From Vibrio sp. 10N.286.49.B1 (GTDB taxonomy: Bacteria; Pseudomonadota; Gammaproteobacteria; Enterobacterales; Vibrionaceae), in the NCBI RefSeq assembly GCF_002873335.1, contig NZ_MCUW01000038.1, positions 1 through 61,373 of the forward strand: a DNA stretch of 61,373 bases, given 5' to 3'. The notes under the pieces are model-generated. The model was not told the DNA's origin and ran no database searches. It worked only from the letters and a program-made list of their open reading frames with translations. Below are positions 17,686-28,540 of this stretch, piece after piece. The translations under genes were made by a program, and so were the position numbers. Positions within the stretch are counted from its first letter, which is position 1; each line of letters starts with the position of its first letter.

Positions 17686-19173
17686 TTATTTCTTCGTACG
17701 ACCTTTCATCATCGTCATCAAGCGTTTATGTTTACGCTCTTGCGAAAGGGTCATCTTATTCGTTTTTCCTTCGAACGGGTTTTCGCTGTTCTGGAATTGA
17801 ATTCGAATCGGCGTGCCCATTATTTCTAATGCGCGACGATAGTAATTCATTAAGAAACGTTTATACGAATCTGGCAGCTCTTTTACTTGGTTGCCATGAA
17901 TAACAACGATAGGTGGGTTATAGCCACCCGCGTGCGCGTATTTTAGCTTAACACGACGTCCACGTACCATCGGCGGTTGGTGATCGTCTGTTGCCATTTT
18001 CATGATACGAGTAAGAACTGAGGTGCCCACTCGTGTCGTCGCTGATTTATAAGCTTCTTGCACTGATTCAAACAAGTGGCCAACACCCGTTCCATGCAAA
18101 GCCGAAATGAAGTGGATTCTAGCAAAATCAACGAAGCCAAGACGACGGTCTAATTGCTTTTTAACCTCATCCTTAACGTCATTTGCAAGTCCATCCCATT
18201 TGTTTACTGCAATCACAATAGAGCGACCAGAGTTTAGCGCAAAACCGAGTAAGTTCAGGTCTTGATCTGAGATATTCTCACGGGCATCAATAACGAGTAA
18301 AACTACGTTGGCATCTTCGATGGCTTTCAGGGTTTTTACCACTGAAAACTTCTCTACGGTTTCATTGATGCGTCGACGACGACGAACACCTGCGGTATCA
18401 ATTAGTACGTATTCACGCTCATCACGCTGCATTGGGATGTATATAGAGTCACGCGTGGTCCCAGGCATATCATAAACGACGACGCGTTCTTCCCCTAGGA
18501 TACGGTTAGTCAAGGTTGACTTACCAACATTAGGGCGACCAATGATTGCCAATTTGATTGGTTGATCTTGCAGGCGTTTGAATTCCTCTTCTGCTTCTTC
18601 TTCGGTGTAATCAAGTTTCTCTTCTTCTGAATCTTCAAACTCAGTAAGATCTTCAAGTTCACCATTGGCTTGTTCAAGCGCTTCTGCAAAAGGATTCAAT
18701 GCTAGATCAATCAACACCGAGACACCACGACCATGAGCGGCTGCGATTTGGTACATAGACTCCATACCAAGCTTCCAAAACTCTACGCTGGCCGTATCAG
18801 GGTCTATACCATCAACTTTATTTACAACTAAAATGGCTGGTTTATCAATTTTACGTAAATGCTGAGCGATAGCTTCATCTGATCCAGTCAGACCCGCACG
18901 ACCATCAACCATAAACAATACAACATCAGCTTCATCGATTGCCGCTAATGACTGTTCAGCCATTTTTGTTTCAACACCTTCTTCAGTGCCATCGATACCA
19001 CCAGTATCGATCACAATGAATTCATGCTCACCTAGCTTCGCCTGACCATATTTACGGTCTCGAGTTAGTCCAGGAAAATCTGCAACCAACGCATCACGAG
19101 TGCGAGTTAGCCTGTTAAACAGGGTCGACTTACCTACGTTTGGACGTCCAACTAGGGCAACAACAGGTACCAT
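17686..19173 (-). CDS. der: ribosome-assembly GTPase Der (EngA)
   Basis: Der is an essential GTPase with two tandem G domains that matures the 50S subunit. The 495-residue protein has GRPNVGKST at residue 8 and again at about 215, DTAG/DTGG G3 motifs, NKVD and NKWD G4 motifs, an acidic linker between the G domains (about 165-205, rich in E and D), and a C-terminal KH-like domain ending in a basic tail (about 470-495). It lies about 170 bp after bamB and has its own terminator. Confidence 0.97.
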   Translation of the reverse strand: MVPVVALVGRPNVGKSTLFNRLTRTRDALVADFPGLTRDRKYGQAKLGEHEFIVIDTGGIDGTEEGVETKMAEQSLAAIDEADVVLFMVDGRAGLTGSDEAIAQHLRKIDKPAILVVNKVDGIDPDTASVEFWKLGMESMYQIAAAHGRGVSVLIDLALNPFAEALEQANGELEDLTEFEDSEEEKLDYTEEEAEEEFKRLQDQPIKLAIIGRPNVGKSTLTNRILGEERVVVYDMPGTTRDSIYIPMQRDEREYVLIDTAGVRRRRRINETVEKFSVVKTLKAIEDANVVLLVIDARENISDQDLNLLGFALNSGRSIVIAVNKWDGLANDVKDEVKKQLDRRLGFVDFARIHFISALHGTGVGHLFESVQEAYKSATTRVGTSVLTRIMKMATDDHQPPMVRGRRVKLKYAHAGGYNPPIVVIHGNQVKELPDSYKRFLMNYYRRALEIMGTPIRIQFQNSENPFEGKTNKMTLSQERKHKRLMTMMKGRTKK

Positions 19174-19285
19174 AATAACCTCTATACTTATCTTGTTATG
19201 TGGTTATAGGTAAAATCTTGCTTTCCTATAACCACATCATTATCCATCTATCCGAGTACGAAAAGATCCTTTTGCTTCGCAGCAA

Positions 19286-19319
19286 TAAAACGGCTCCTAA
19301 CTGAAATCAGCAAGGAGCC
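19286..19319 (-). terminator. terminator between bamB and der
   Basis: On the minus strand GGCTCCT and AGGAGCC form a 7-bp stem around a 14-nt loop that itself contains CTGATTTCAG, followed by GTTTTATT. It probably ends the rodZ-bamB transcript, with der having its own promoter. Confidence 0.7.
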
Positions 19320-19343
19320 TTATGTGAATTATATCACGATTTT

Positions 19344-20501
19344 TTAGTTGATCGTCAGTTTCTTTATTTCACCATCACGATTCACGATGATGTAACCGCC
19401 AGGGACCATCGTTGGTCCAACAGACAAGCCACTATCGTTCGTCATTTGCTGAGAGACAAAATACCCTGTCTCACGATCTAACCAATGCAGATAACCTAGG
19501 CTGTCACCCACGACGATGAAACCATCAACAATCACTGGCGCTGTAAGTTGTCTATTTTCTAATAGATCATTTTCCCATAGCTCGGTACCGCTTCGTGCAT
19601 CAACAGCAACAACATGATCGCTGTCGGTAACTAAGTAAAGGTTACGGTTGTCCGTCGCCATGTCCGTAGCTGAAGAGTAATTACGCTTCCAAATTGGGTT
19701 ACCTGAGCGTAAATCAATAGAGATCAACTGTCCGTTAAACCCTATTGTGTACAAGGTGCCACCTAGGATGACCGGTGATGCATCAACATCGACCAAGCGA
19801 TCAATTTCAGTTGCACCTTTTGGTGTCCCTACCGGCTGTTGCCATATAAGTTGGCCACGTTCGATAATCGCTGCCGCTAGACGCCCGTTTGCCGTTCCCC
19901 AAAATACACCACCAGAGACGGTGGCGGGTGAACTATCTCCGCGCAATGTTAGATTTGGAACGTCGGTACTGATAGCCCAACGTTCTTCTCCAGTGCTTTG
20001 TTCTAGCGCTACTAATAAGCCTTGGCTGGTATGCACCATGATCAGGTTAGAATCAGCGACGGGCTTAGCCAGTACCTCACCATTAACCTTTGCACGCCAC
20101 GCGACTTCACCCGTTTCTACATCAAGAGCAATCACTTCGCCATTTTCACTACCAATATAAATCTTTTGATAGGCTGCGGCGATGCCACCAGACAAGCGAG
20201 CCGTGTCATCTTCTTCGAGATCTATCTGCCATAACGTATTACCATTCTCAGGATCATACGCTTTGACAACACCATCTCTACTTGCGACAAATAGCTTGTC
20301 ATACGAATACGCAGGTGACAGTTTTGAAAAAAACTGCCCAATACCGTCACCAATGCTTGATGACCATTCGGTTGTTGGTGAAAACTCACTTTGAACGACC
20401 GGTAATGGTGCCATTATGATGGTGTCTTCTTCACTAGAACACCCCACCAACACGCCCAATACCGAAATAGAAAGTAGGACTTTTTTAACGAATCTATTCA
20501 T
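19344..20501 (-). CDS. bamB: outer-membrane protein assembly lipoprotein BamB
   Basis: BamB is a lipoprotein of the BAM complex that supports insertion of beta-barrel proteins into the outer membrane. The 385-residue precursor has a lipobox ending at C21 (VLVGC), which becomes the lipidated N-terminus. The remainder is an eight-bladed beta-propeller, visible as repeated GxxxAxDxxxGxxxW-type strands such as VKAYDPENGNTLWQ and VIALDVETGEVAW. It is 11 bp after yfgM, as in E. coli. Confidence 0.96.
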   Translation of the reverse strand: MNRFVKKVLLSISVLGVLVGCSSEEDTIIMAPLPVVQSEFSPTTEWSSSIGDGIGQFFSKLSPAYSYDKLFVASRDGVVKAYDPENGNTLWQIDLEEDDTARLSGGIAAAYQKIYIGSENGEVIALDVETGEVAWRAKVNGEVLAKPVADSNLIMVHTSQGLLVALEQSTGEERWAISTDVPNLTLRGDSSPATVSGGVFWGTANGRLAAAIIERGQLIWQQPVGTPKGATEIDRLVDVDASPVILGGTLYTIGFNGQLISIDLRSGNPIWKRNYSSATDMATDNRNLYLVTDSDHVVAVDARSGTELWENDLLENRQLTAPVIVDGFIVVGDSLGYLHWLDRETGYFVSQQMTNDSGLSVGPTMVPGGYIIVNRDGEIKKLTIN

Positions 20502-20512
20502 CGGTTAAGCCC

Positions 20513-21127
20513 TTACTTAGCAAGATCGTCCAGTTTAATTTGTAGCCCTTGACTTGCATCTTGTGCTTGTTGTGCTTCTGTATACGCTGAATAAGCGGCG
20601 TCACGGTCACCAGCTTTAATAGCAATATCACCACGGAGCTCAGCGACACGACCAGCCCAAGCTTCATCAGAGACTTTATCCAACTCAGCTCTTGCACCAT
20701 CAACGTTGTCTTGTTCCGCCATTATTCTCGCAATACGGTACGTGACCAACGGAGAAACCGCCTCATCCTTCGTATTACTTTGAGCCCACTGTAACTGCTC
20801 TAAGGCTTGATCAAGATTGCCGGCTTCAACCTGAGCTTTTGCTAGTTGCAACGCAGCCAAAATTGAATATTCCGTTGTTTTACTGCTATCGATAAAGCTT
20901 TGGACGTCGTCACTTGCATCCACGCCTTGCGCTGCGAGAGCTTGTATTACTTTCGTGTACTGCTCAGAAGCCGCTTCTTGAGCTTCAACCGCTGAGTCTT
21001 GATAATAACGCCAGCCGAATAAGCCACCTAAGCCAACAACAACGCCTAATACAACCGCTTTGCCGTTCTCTTGCCACCAATCTTTGATCGCTTCTACTTG
21101 TTGTTCTTCAGAATCGTAGAGTTCCAC
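20513..21127 (-). CDS. yfgM: SecYEG-associated TPR protein YfgM
   Basis: YfgM is an inner-membrane protein with a periplasmic TPR domain that associates with SecYEG and PpiD and helps hand over exported proteins. The 204-residue protein has a short cytoplasmic N-terminus, one membrane helix (about 20-40, AVVLGVVVGLGGLFGW), and helical repeats to the end. I chose the GTG at 21127, which has AGAGGA six bases upstream and matches the E. coli start region; the ORF extends 12 codons further to an ATG without similarity. Its pairing with bamB is consistent with an envelope role. Confidence 0.9.
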   Translation of the reverse strand: MELYDSEEQQVEAIKDWWQENGKAVVLGVVVGLGGLFGWRYYQDSAVEAQEAASEQYTKVIQALAAQGVDASDDVQSFIDSSKTTEYSILAALQLAKAQVEAGNLDQALEQLQWAQSNTKDEAVSPLVTYRIARIMAEQDNVDGARAELDKVSDEAWAGRVAELRGDIAIKAGDRDAAYSAYTEAQQAQDASQGLQIKLDDLAK

Positions 21128-21161
21128 TTCCTGTCCTCTTAAAATAATGCCATCGCTGTCC

Positions 21162-21195
21162 AAATAAGAGGTCGTGCTATAAACGCCTCTTATTT
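21162..21195 (-). other. inverted repeat between hisS and yfgM
   Basis: AAATAAGAGG (21162-21171) and CCTCTTATTT (21186-21195) form a perfect 10-bp stem with a 14-nt loop. In the minus direction it lies between hisS and yfgM and ends in UUAUUU. It may act as an intercistronic attenuator or RNA-stabilising element. Confidence 0.5.
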
Positions 21196-21211
21196 ATTCA
21201 TAAGACAGGAT

Positions 21212-22480
21212 TTAAATAATATCTGCTAATTTAGCGACTAACTCATTAAGCGCAACTGTTTCTTGTGAGCCACCTTGTAAATCTTTGACCACAACCGTGT
21301 TCTCAGCGACTTCAGTGTCACCTAGAACCAATGCGTACACCGCGCCTACTTTATCAGCTCTCTTAAACTGCTTCTTAAAGTTGCCGCCACCAAAGTGGTT
21401 CATGACACGGATACCAGGGATAGATTCACGAAGGTGCTCAGCGAGTTTAACGCCTGCCGTCATCGTGCTATCACCAGAAGTAACGACATAAGCATCAACA
21501 CTACGACGTACTTCGGTCAGCTCTAACGTTTCCATCATTAGAACAAGGCGCTCCAATCCCATTGCGAAGCCAACCGCTGGCATTGCTTTGCCACCCAATT
21601 GCTCGACGAGACCATCATAACGACCGCCACCACAAACCGTACCTTGTGCACCTAGACTTTCAGTAATCCACTCAAATACCGTGCGATTATAATAATCTAA
21701 ACCGCGAACAAGACGTTGATTAACCGTATAAGCGATGCCTGCTGCGTCTAATAATGCACACAAGCCAGCAAAATGGGCTTTTGATTCTTCGTCCAAATAG
21801 TCAGACAGCTCAGGAGCATCAACGAGAATGGCTTGAACATCTTTATTCTTACTGTCAAGAACACGTAACGGGTTGGTGTGCATACGGCGCTTGCTGTCTT
21901 CATCCAACACATCAATATGCTGCTCTAAGTGAGCAATCAATGCCGTGCGATAATTCGCTCGAGCTTCCAGTGAGCCAATTGAGTTCAATTCAAGACGGAC
22001 ATGTTCATTAATACCCAATTCACGCCATAAACGTGCGGTCATCATGATCAGTTCAGCATCCACGTCAGGGCCATTGAGACCAAATACTTCAACACCACAT
22101 TGATGGAATTGGCGGTAGCGGCCTTTTTGTGGGCGTTCATGACGGAACATTGGTCCCATGTACCACAAACGTTGTTCTTGGTTATAGAGCAAACCATTTT
22201 CGATTCCCGCACGAACGCAACCAGCCGTACCTTCAGGACGAAGCGTTAGACTGTCGCCGTTGCGGTCTTCAAAGGTATACATCTCCTTTTCAACCACGTC
22301 CGTTACCTCGCCGATCGCACGGCGAAATAAGTTTGTCATCTCAACAATTGGCATACGGACTTCATTGTAGCCGTATGCACTGACAACCTGCTTAACCGTA
22401 TTCTCTACTTTTTGCCACAGTGGAGATTGTGTTGGAAGGCAATCATTCATGCCTCGAATTGCTTGTATTGTTTTAGCCAC
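21212..22480 (-). CDS. hisS: histidyl-tRNA synthetase
   Basis: HisRS charges tRNA-His with histidine in the cytosol. The 422-residue class II synthetase has motif 1 near the N-terminus, motif 2 [16 protein letters not shown] (about 112-127), the histidine-specific loops [15 protein letters not shown] (about 258-272) and GGGRYDGL (about 286-293), motif 3 GFAMGLERL, and a C-terminal anticodon-binding domain. It is 24 bp after ispG. This ispG-hisS order is common in gammaproteobacteria. Confidence 0.97.
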   Translation of the reverse strand: MAKTIQAIRGMNDCLPTQSPLWQKVENTVKQVVSAYGYNEVRMPIVEMTNLFRRAIGEVTDVVEKEMYTFEDRNGDSLTLRPEGTAGCVRAGIENGLLYNQEQRLWYMGPMFRHERPQKGRYRQFHQCGVEVFGLNGPDVDAELIMMTARLWRELGINEHVRLELNSIGSLEARANYRTALIAHLEQHIDVLDEDSKRRMHTNPLRVLDSKNKDVQAILVDAPELSDYLDEESKAHFAGLCALLDAAGIAYTVNQRLVRGLDYYNRTVFEWITESLGAQGTVCGGGRYDGLVEQLGGKAMPAVGFAMGLERLVLMMETLELTEVRRSVDAYVVTSGDSTMTAGVKLAEHLRESIPGIRVMNHFGGGNFKKQFKRADKVGAVYALVLGDTEVAENTVVVKDLQGGSQETVALNELVAKLADII

Positions 22481-22504
22481 AGTTACATACCGTTATCATT
22501 GAGA

Positions 22505-23626
22505 TTATTTGTCGATTTGATTAATGTCGATTCGATTGCTTTCATCTAAGATTGAGGCTTTAGCCCTAATTTTAGCTTCTAACTTACTGATTAGATCGTC
22601 ATTGTCCAAGCGCTCTTTTTGACGTTTACCGTCCTCATAAAAAGCGCTTTTTTTATTGCTGCCAGCTAATCCGAGGTGAGACACTTCTGCCTCTCCTGGT
22701 CCATTCACCACACAGCCTATAATTGATACGTCCATTGGAGTAATAATATCTTCCAAACGTTCTTCAAGCGCATTGACCGTATTAATGACATCAAATTCTT
22801 GGCGAGAACAGCTTGGGCAAGCAATAAAATTGATACCGCGTGAGCGAATTCTCAGCGATTTTAAGATATCAAAACCTACTTTGATTTCTTCAACCGGATC
22901 TGCGGCTAAAGAAATTCGCAGCGTGTCGCCAATACCTTCTGCAAGCAACATGCCTAAACCCACAGAGGATTTAACGGCCCCAGCTCTTGCTCCACCAGCT
23001 TCAGTAATGCCGAGATGGAGGGGCTGATCAATTTTCTTTGCTAACAAACGATAGGAGTCAACCGCTAGAAATACATCAGAGGCTTTCACGCTGATCTTAA
23101 ATTGATCAAAGTTCAAGCGATCCAGAATATCCACATGGCGCATTGCTGACTCTACCAACGCCTCAGGTGTCGGTTCGCCATATTTCATCTGGATTTCTTT
23201 CTCTAACGAACCACCATTGACGCCGATTCGGATAGGGATATTCTTATCTCTTGCACAATCGACAACAGAACGAATTCGCTCTTCATTACCGATGTTACCA
23301 GGGTTGATCCGTAAGCAATCCACCCCATATTCAGCAACCTTCAATGCAATTCGGTAATCGAAATGGATATCAGCAACCAGGGGGACCGAGACTTGTTTTT
23401 TTATTTCTCTAAATGCTTCTGCCGCATCCATTGTTGGCACTGAGACACGGACAATATCCGCCCCTACATTTTCCAACGCACGGATTTGGGCGACGGTCGC
23501 TTGCACGTCCGTCGTACGCGTGTTTGTCATGGATTGAACGGCAATTGGAGCGCCGTCACCGATAGGTACATCACCCACATAAATACGCGTAGATGGGCGA
23601 CGTTTAATTGGAGATTCGTGATGCAT
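22505..23626 (-). CDS. ispG: 4-hydroxy-3-methylbut-2-en-1-yl diphosphate synthase
   Basis: IspG (GcpE) makes HMBPP from methylerythritol cyclodiphosphate in the MEP isoprenoid pathway. The 373-residue protein has an N-terminal TIM barrel and a C-terminal [4Fe-4S] domain with ligands in ACPSCSRQ (about 269-276) and CVVNGPGE (about 305-312). It is 9 bp downstream of rodZ. The cluster links it to the isc operon 10 kb away in this window. Confidence 0.97.
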   Translation of the reverse strand: MHHESPIKRRPSTRIYVGDVPIGDGAPIAVQSMTNTRTTDVQATVAQIRALENVGADIVRVSVPTMDAAEAFREIKKQVSVPLVADIHFDYRIALKVAEYGVDCLRINPGNIGNEERIRSVVDCARDKNIPIRIGVNGGSLEKEIQMKYGEPTPEALVESAMRHVDILDRLNFDQFKISVKASDVFLAVDSYRLLAKKIDQPLHLGITEAGGARAGAVKSSVGLGMLLAEGIGDTLRISLAADPVEEIKVGFDILKSLRIRSRGINFIACPSCSRQEFDVINTVNALEERLEDIITPMDVSIIGCVVNGPGEAEVSHLGLAGSNKKSAFYEDGKRQKERLDNDDLISKLEAKIRAKASILDESNRIDINQIDK

Positions 23627-23635
23627 AGTAAATAT

Positions 23636-24580
23636 CTAAGGTAAGGTGAATCGAGCTACTTTGCCTGAAGTATACCCAGAAAGGTCAACAGGTTCACTCG
23701 CAAATGTCATAGAAACCTTTTCTGGCGCGCCTAAAATGATCTTAAACGGCGCAGTGCCGTTCACATCTACTCGCTCTCCGGGTTTCTTGATGCCTGTCGT
23801 AATGGTTTTCCCGTTGGCATCCTTTACTTGGATCCAACAATCACCTTCAAACGACATTGTAAGATTCGTTAACCCAATTTCAGCTGTTTTTTTTTCCACT
23901 GGAGCTACTTCACTCTCGACTTCCTCAGAGGCCGTTGAAAGGTTCTCTTCCGTGGCTGAAGCATCAATTGTGTCTGTTACATTTTGCTCAGTAGCCGGCG
24001 TTGATGATTCCAACACAGCAGAAACATCAAGAGTCTTAACCGGTGTAGTTTCAGCATCAGAAACGCTTTCAAAATTAGTGTCTTCGATAACCGCAGATTC
24101 AGCAACCTCAGCACTAGGTTCACTAGTATCTGCAATTTCAGACAAGGTATCTTTTTGTTGATTCTGTAGCCACCAAATCGAAGATATACCGATAATAACG
24201 GCAAAGATGCCCCAGGTAAGTTTCATGATTCGGCTATCATGTTTTTCTTTATTCGTTTTCTTAGAAAAGCTCTGCATTGCTTGTTCGCTATGCTGAGCTT
24301 CTCCATGATGATCGATTGCGCCCAGCACTTCTTTTTCGTCAACGCCAACAGCTTTAGCATATGAACGAAGATAACCGCGCGTAAAGGTAGCGACCAGTTC
24401 ACCATCAAACTCGTTTGCTTCTATCTTTTGAATCAAAGCGACTCTTAGGCGAAGCCTATCGGCAATTTGCTTTTGAGTAAGCCCTAATGCCTCACGTTTT
24501 TGCTTTAAAATTGTGCCGGCTAAAACAACGTCTTTGTCTTTTACTACGTCGTCGGTATTCATCTTCGTTTCTGTGCTCAT
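23636..24580 (-). CDS. rodZ: cytoskeletal membrane protein RodZ
   Basis: RodZ anchors MreB filaments to the inner membrane and maintains rod shape. The 314-residue protein has a Cro/CI-type helix-turn-helix domain (about 20-100, GLTQKQIADRLRL), a basic juxtamembrane stretch, one membrane helix (about 120-138), a long low-complexity periplasmic linker rich in S, T, E, V and A (about 145-235), and a C-terminal DUF4115 beta domain ending in YTSGKVARFTLP. It heads the run rodZ-ispG-hisS-yfgM-bamB. Confidence 0.94.
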   Translation of the reverse strand: MSTETKMNTDDVVKDKDVVLAGTILKQKREALGLTQKQIADRLRLRVALIQKIEANEFDGELVATFTRGYLRSYAKAVGVDEKEVLGAIDHHGEAQHSEQAMQSFSKKTNKEKHDSRIMKLTWGIFAVIIGISSIWWLQNQQKDTLSEIADTSEPSAEVAESAVIEDTNFESVSDAETTPVKTLDVSAVLESSTPATEQNVTDTIDASATEENLSTASEEVESEVAPVEKKTAEIGLTNLTMSFEGDCWIQVKDANGKTITTGIKKPGERVDVNGTAPFKIILGAPEKVSMTFASEPVDLSGYTSGKVARFTLP

Positions 24581-25032
24581 TAATTTTGTACTTCTTATAG
24601 TTGGTACTGTAGTTGATGCACACTTATTTCATTTTATTTATTGGTGCTTACCAGCTTCAGTATAGTCAATCGAATGCACTATCTGTTTTTACAGCATAGT
24701 CCCTAATGGCCAACGTCAACGAGGTATTCATTACCGAACTGCCGACGCTATAATATGTTCTCACTGAAAGAATCAATGCCCAAAGCCTGAGATTATCAAT
24801 TCCGGCGTACCATGATAGTCGATTATGATCGTGAGTTAAAATAACCAATCGTAAATCATTACGAATACACGCTATTTTGATTAAAAAATAACAAAACTTA
24901 CGTCAATCAGGCGACGGTTTGAACTATTTGATTAATAAAAACAATATTTGTTCCCTAATGGAAAAAATAATTGTATCAGTTTGTGGCTGCGATCGGATAA
25001 ATACCGTGTATTGACACTTTATGTATTGGTAC
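24581..25032. other. long gene-free region between rlmN and rodZ
   Basis: About 450 bp with no credible gene. In many gammaproteobacteria pilF sits between rlmN and rodZ; it is absent here, as I recall for V. cholerae. A 60-codon TTG-started frame at 24666-24848 (minus) has no ribosome-binding site or recognisable similarity. The rodZ promoter must lie here, but no clear -10/-35 pair stands out. Confidence 0.5.
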
Positions 25033-25060
25033 AAAAAAGCCAAGTCGAAACTTGGCTTTT
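25033..25060 (-). terminator. Rho-independent terminator of rlmN
   Basis: On the minus strand GCCAAGT-TTCG-ACTTGGC, a perfect 7-bp stem with a UUCG tetraloop, is followed by UUUUUU. Confidence 0.93.
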
Positions 25061-25075
25061 AAATCACGCAAATTA

Positions 25076-26200
25076 TTACAGTGTCTTGACTGGAATCTCT
25101 TCCGCACCTTGTAACGCTGGTTGCTTCGTTCGTTTCGTTCTGTCGATCACGTCGCCAACCAATTGGCCACACGCTGCATCGATGTCATCACCACGTGTTT
25201 TTCGCACCGTGACGGTATAATCGTATTGCATCAACGTTTTCATAAAGCGATCAATACGAGAATTACTTGGCTTTTTATACGGTGAGCCCGGATAAGGGTT
25301 AAATGGAATTAAGTTAATCTTCGCAGGCGTATCTTTAAGCAACTCAGCGAGCTCTCGAGCATGGTCCATATCATCATTGACATGATCGAGGAGAACATAT
25401 TCAACCGTTACTCTGCCACGGTTGGCATTTGATGAGGCAATATAACGCTGAACTGACGCCAAAAAGTCTTGGATATCCCAACGATCATTGATCGGCATGA
25501 TTTCACTACGAAGCTTATCATTAGGTGCGTGCAAAGAGATGGCAAGCGCTACATCGATATTGCCGGTCATTTGGTCAAGACCCGACACAACACCTGAGGT
25601 TGAGACAGTGATACGGCGTTTTGACAAACCAAAGCCATAATCATCAAGCATCAACTCTAGCGCTGGTATCAAGTTTTTCATATTTAGTAGAGGCTCGCCC
25701 ATCCCCATCATCACGACATTCGTGATCGGGCGGCGGCCAGTCTCTTTTTGCAGACCAATCTCACGCGCAGCGCGCCAAACCTGACCAATAATTTCTGATA
25801 CTTTTAGGTTACGGTTAAAGCCTTGCTGAGCCGTAGAGCAAAATGTACACGCTAACGCACAACCCACTTGAGATGACACACACAAAGTGGCCCGATCATC
25901 ATCAGGAATATAAACGGTTTCAACATCTTGATCCCCTACTCGCATCGCCCATTTAATGGTGCCATCCGATGAATGCTGAGCTTCTGAAACAGTCGGAGCC
26001 TTTATTTCGGCAACTCTCAACAGCTTCTCACGAAGTTTCTTGTTGATGTTGTTCATTTTCTCAAAGTCATCACAACCGAAATGGTAGATCCACTTCATTA
26101 CCTGATCAGCACGAAAGGCTTTCTCGCCTAGCTCTTCTTGGAAAAACTTGCGCAAGCCCTTGCGATCAAAATCGAGTAGATTGACTTTTTGTACGGTCAT
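25076..26200 (-). CDS. rlmN: dual-specificity 23S rRNA / tRNA C2-adenosine methyltransferase
   Basis: RlmN methylates C2 of A2503 in 23S rRNA and A37 of some tRNAs by radical SAM chemistry with a methylated cysteine. The 374-residue protein has an N-terminal accessory domain, the CxxxCxxC cluster motif CALACTFC (about 113-120), and the second catalytic cysteine in DIDAACGQL near residue 350. It is monocistronic with its own terminator. It depends on a [4Fe-4S] cluster. Confidence 0.97.
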   Translation of the reverse strand: MTVQKVNLLDFDRKGLRKFFQEELGEKAFRADQVMKWIYHFGCDDFEKMNNINKKLREKLLRVAEIKAPTVSEAQHSSDGTIKWAMRVGDQDVETVYIPDDDRATLCVSSQVGCALACTFCSTAQQGFNRNLKVSEIIGQVWRAAREIGLQKETGRRPITNVVMMGMGEPLLNMKNLIPALELMLDDYGFGLSKRRITVSTSGVVSGLDQMTGNIDVALAISLHAPNDKLRSEIMPINDRWDIQDFLASVQRYIASSNANRGRVTVEYVLLDHVNDDMDHARELAELLKDTPAKINLIPFNPYPGSPYKKPSNSRIDRFMKTLMQYDYTVTVRKTRGDDIDAACGQLVGDVIDRTKRTKQPALQGAEEIPVKTL

Positions 26201-26344
26201 GTTGCCTCTTAAATGACGAAGATTCTGTTAAGGGCGCGAATTGTACAGCCTTTAGCCTCCTGCAACAAGCGCAACAAAACCTTAAAATAATAAGGCTTTC
26301 ATTTATAAGTGAACATTTTTCATACAGTAAAGAAGAGTGGCAAT

Positions 26345-26370
26345 AAAAAAGGAGGCCTCAGCCTCCTTTT
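26345..26370 (-). terminator. Rho-independent terminator of ndk
   Basis: On the minus strand GGAGGC-TGAG-GCCTCC, a perfect 6-bp stem extended by A/U pairs, is followed by UUUUUU. Confidence 0.9.
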
Positions 26371-26386
26371 AATCTTCAGCACTCTA

Positions 26387-26812
26387 TTAACGAGGGCAGA
26401 TTTCAGATTCTGGAAAGAAAAATTCAATTTCTCGCGCTGCTGATTCAGGGCTGTCAGAGCCATGCACGGAGTTATAACGCATACTTAGCGCATAGTCAGA
26501 ACGAATGGTGCCGCACGCGGCTTCTTCTGGGTTTGTTTTCCCCATAAGCTCACGGTAACGAGAGATCGCATTCTCCCCTTCTAAGACCTGAACCATAATA
26601 GGTCCCGATGTCATGAACTCACGTAATGCGCCAAAAAAAGGTTTGCCTTCGTGCTCCGCATAGAAGCCTTTCGCTTGGTCATCCGTTAAGCGAACCATTT
26701 TAGCAGCAACGATACTCAAACCGGCTTTTTCTATTCTGTGATAGATTTCGCCAATAAGATTACGCTCTACTGCATCGGGTTTAACGATTGAAAATGTTCT
26801 TTCTAGGGTCAT
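26387..26812 (-). CDS. ndk: nucleoside diphosphate kinase
   Basis: Ndk equilibrates nucleoside di- and triphosphates through a phosphohistidine intermediate. The 141-residue protein matches the family length. It shows [11 protein letters not shown] at the N-terminus, and the active-site histidine in [16 protein letters not shown] (about residue 117). It is 34 bp after pepB on the same strand and followed by a strong terminator. Confidence 0.97.
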   Translation of the reverse strand: MTLERTFSIVKPDAVERNLIGEIYHRIEKAGLSIVAAKMVRLTDDQAKGFYAEHEGKPFFGALREFMTSGPIMVQVLEGENAISRYRELMGKTNPEEAACGTIRSDYALSMRYNSVHGSDSPESAAREIEFFFPESEICPR

Positions 26813-26846
26813 CGTTTTTCCTTTCTTTTTTATTATCAGTTGTTTT

Positions 26847-28142
26847 CTATTTTTTAGATTGTTCTACGAGTAATCGAGCAAGAGTGCGTGTCCCCATACC
26901 CGTTGCGCCAGCGGCCCATTTATCAGAGCCAGACTTGCGATATGTACCGGCACAGTCAAAGTGCAGCCAACCTTTCTTATAATCTTCAACAAAGTACGAT
27001 AAGAACGCAGCAGCGGTGCTGGCACCTGGTGAGTAATCGCCACTACTGATGTTGGATAAGTCGGCAAAGTTTGATGGCAACATGCTACGGTGGAAGTCAG
27101 CAACAGGAAGTGGCCAGAGCCCTTCTTTTTCTTGATTGGCATGCGTTAGAGCTTGATGAGTGAGCTCGTCATCAAACGATAAAACAGCGTGGTAATCATT
27201 CCCCAATGCATTCTTAGCCGCACCGGTTAATGTGGCGCAATCGATGATCATTTCTGGGTTCTGTTCACTCGCAAAAATTAGACCATCCGCCAATACCAAG
27301 CGTCCTTCCGCATCAGTATTCATGATCTCAACCGTTTTACCATTTTTGTAGGTAATAACGTCACCAAGCTTTAACGCTCGTCCTGAAACCATGTTTTCTG
27401 CGCAGCAAAGAATAAGCTTCACTCGCTTGTTCAATCCACGAAGAATAGCAAGACCTAGGCCGCCTGTAATCGTGGCTGCGCCGCCCATGTCAGCTTTCAT
27501 CGCCGTCATGAAATTTGAAGGTTTCAAGCTATAGCCACCAGAATCAAACGTAATTCCTTTGCCGACAAGACAAGCAAATACTGGCGCTTCAGGGTCGCCT
27601 GTTGGATTATAATCGAGTTGGAGCATAGCTGATGTGCGCTCAGAGCCGCGACCTACCGCAAAAATACCCGTCCACCCTTCAGTTAACAGGTCTTTGTCTT
27701 TAACGATACGATAAGTCACATGTTCTGGTGCGGTCGATTTAATAAACTCGGCAGCCATCGTCGCTAATTGGCGAGGTGCGACTTCTTCTGCACTTTTATT
27801 GATGATGTCACGAGTCCAATTAGACGCTTTGATGCGTGCATTCAACTCATTGTTATCCGCTTCAGATAGCGTCGGCAGTTCAACTGTCGTGGTTTTCTTC
27901 GGATTACGATACCCTTGGTAAAAAGCCCAAGACGCTTCCAAATCCCACTCACCCCCTTGTAAAACAACACTCGTAATACCTTGAGCATCCAATTTACGAG
28001 CCGCTTTTTGAATAACATCTAGCTCTAGGTTATCGCTGATATGAATGGTAACGCCTGACTCTAGATAGGAAAGAGTCGCGTTTTCGCCCCATTGAGAAGG
28101 AGCCACTTCTTGGCTAAGAAATACTGACAGTGTGTTAGACAT
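26847..28142 (-). CDS. pepB: peptidase B (M17 leucyl aminopeptidase family)
   Basis: PepB is a cytosolic metallo-aminopeptidase that removes N-terminal residues from peptides. The 431-residue protein has a variable N-terminal domain (1 to about 150) and an M17 catalytic domain with the signature NTDAEGRL (about 274-281) and metal-binding segments [16 protein letters not shown] and MKADMGGAA. It follows the isc operon as in E. coli but lies beyond that operon's terminator. A start at 28142 is preceded by AAGGAGAAACC. Confidence 0.95.
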   Translation of the reverse strand: MSNTLSVFLSQEVAPSQWGENATLSYLESGVTIHISDNLELDVIQKAARKLDAQGITSVVLQGGEWDLEASWAFYQGYRNPKKTTTVELPTLSEADNNELNARIKASNWTRDIINKSAEEVAPRQLATMAAEFIKSTAPEHVTYRIVKDKDLLTEGWTGIFAVGRGSERTSAMLQLDYNPTGDPEAPVFACLVGKGITFDSGGYSLKPSNFMTAMKADMGGAATITGGLGLAILRGLNKRVKLILCCAENMVSGRALKLGDVITYKNGKTVEIMNTDAEGRLVLADGLIFASEQNPEMIIDCATLTGAAKNALGNDYHAVLSFDDELTHQALTHANQEKEGLWPLPVADFHRSMLPSNFADLSNISSGDYSPGASTAAAFLSYFVEDYKKGWLHFDCAGTYRKSGSDKWAAGATGMGTRTLARLLVEQSKK

Positions 28143-28264
28143 GGTTTCTCCTTGTCTTGTCCATTTTTATGTTTCATCGTACCTGTAATTCCAAGATGTT
28201 AGCATTATGTAGAGTCAATACCAATGACAGGCCCATCCGATTTAATAACAATGTAACAAGTCGG

Positions 28265-28297
28265 TACAAAAAAACGGGCCAAAGGCCCGTTTTTTTT
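28265..28297. terminator. terminator of the isc operon (bidirectional)
   Basis: ACGGGCC (28274-28280) and GGCCCGT (28284-28290) form a 7-bp stem with a 3-nt loop, flanked by A- and T-runs. In the minus direction it ends the transcript just after iscX. Confidence 0.93.
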
Positions 28298-28318
28298 ATA
28301 TTTAGTCAGCGAATTTAC

Positions 28319-28519
28319 TTACTCAAACTCATCCATCCAGCATAATATGACGGCTTCCAAGATCTTTTCATTGGAACGATTTGGCTCATCGTCAAATTCA
28401 TCCAACTCGATGATCCATTGATGTAAGTCCGTAAAACGTACCGTTTTAGGGTCCGTCTCTGGGAATTTGTCACACAACTCAATGGCGATATCGCGCGAAT
28501 CCGTCCATGTAATACTCAT
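28319..28519 (-). CDS. iscX: Fe-S assembly protein IscX
   Basis: IscX is a small acidic protein that binds IscS and modulates cluster assembly, possibly as an iron sensor or regulator in competition with frataxin. The 66-residue protein has the E. coli length and conserved [25 protein letters not shown] and SNEKILEAV blocks. It is the last gene of the isc operon, 21 bp after fdx. Confidence 0.96.
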   Translation of the reverse strand: MSITWTDSRDIAIELCDKFPETDPKTVRFTDLHQWIIELDEFDDEPNRSNEKILEAVILCWMDEFE

Positions 28520-28540
28520 AAGCTCTCCTTAGCAGACCGA

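Noticed and set aside
24666..24848. 60-codon minus-strand ORF upstream of rodZ
   Set aside because: TTG start without a ribosome-binding site, low-complexity composition and no recognisable similarity; kept only as part of the gene-free region.
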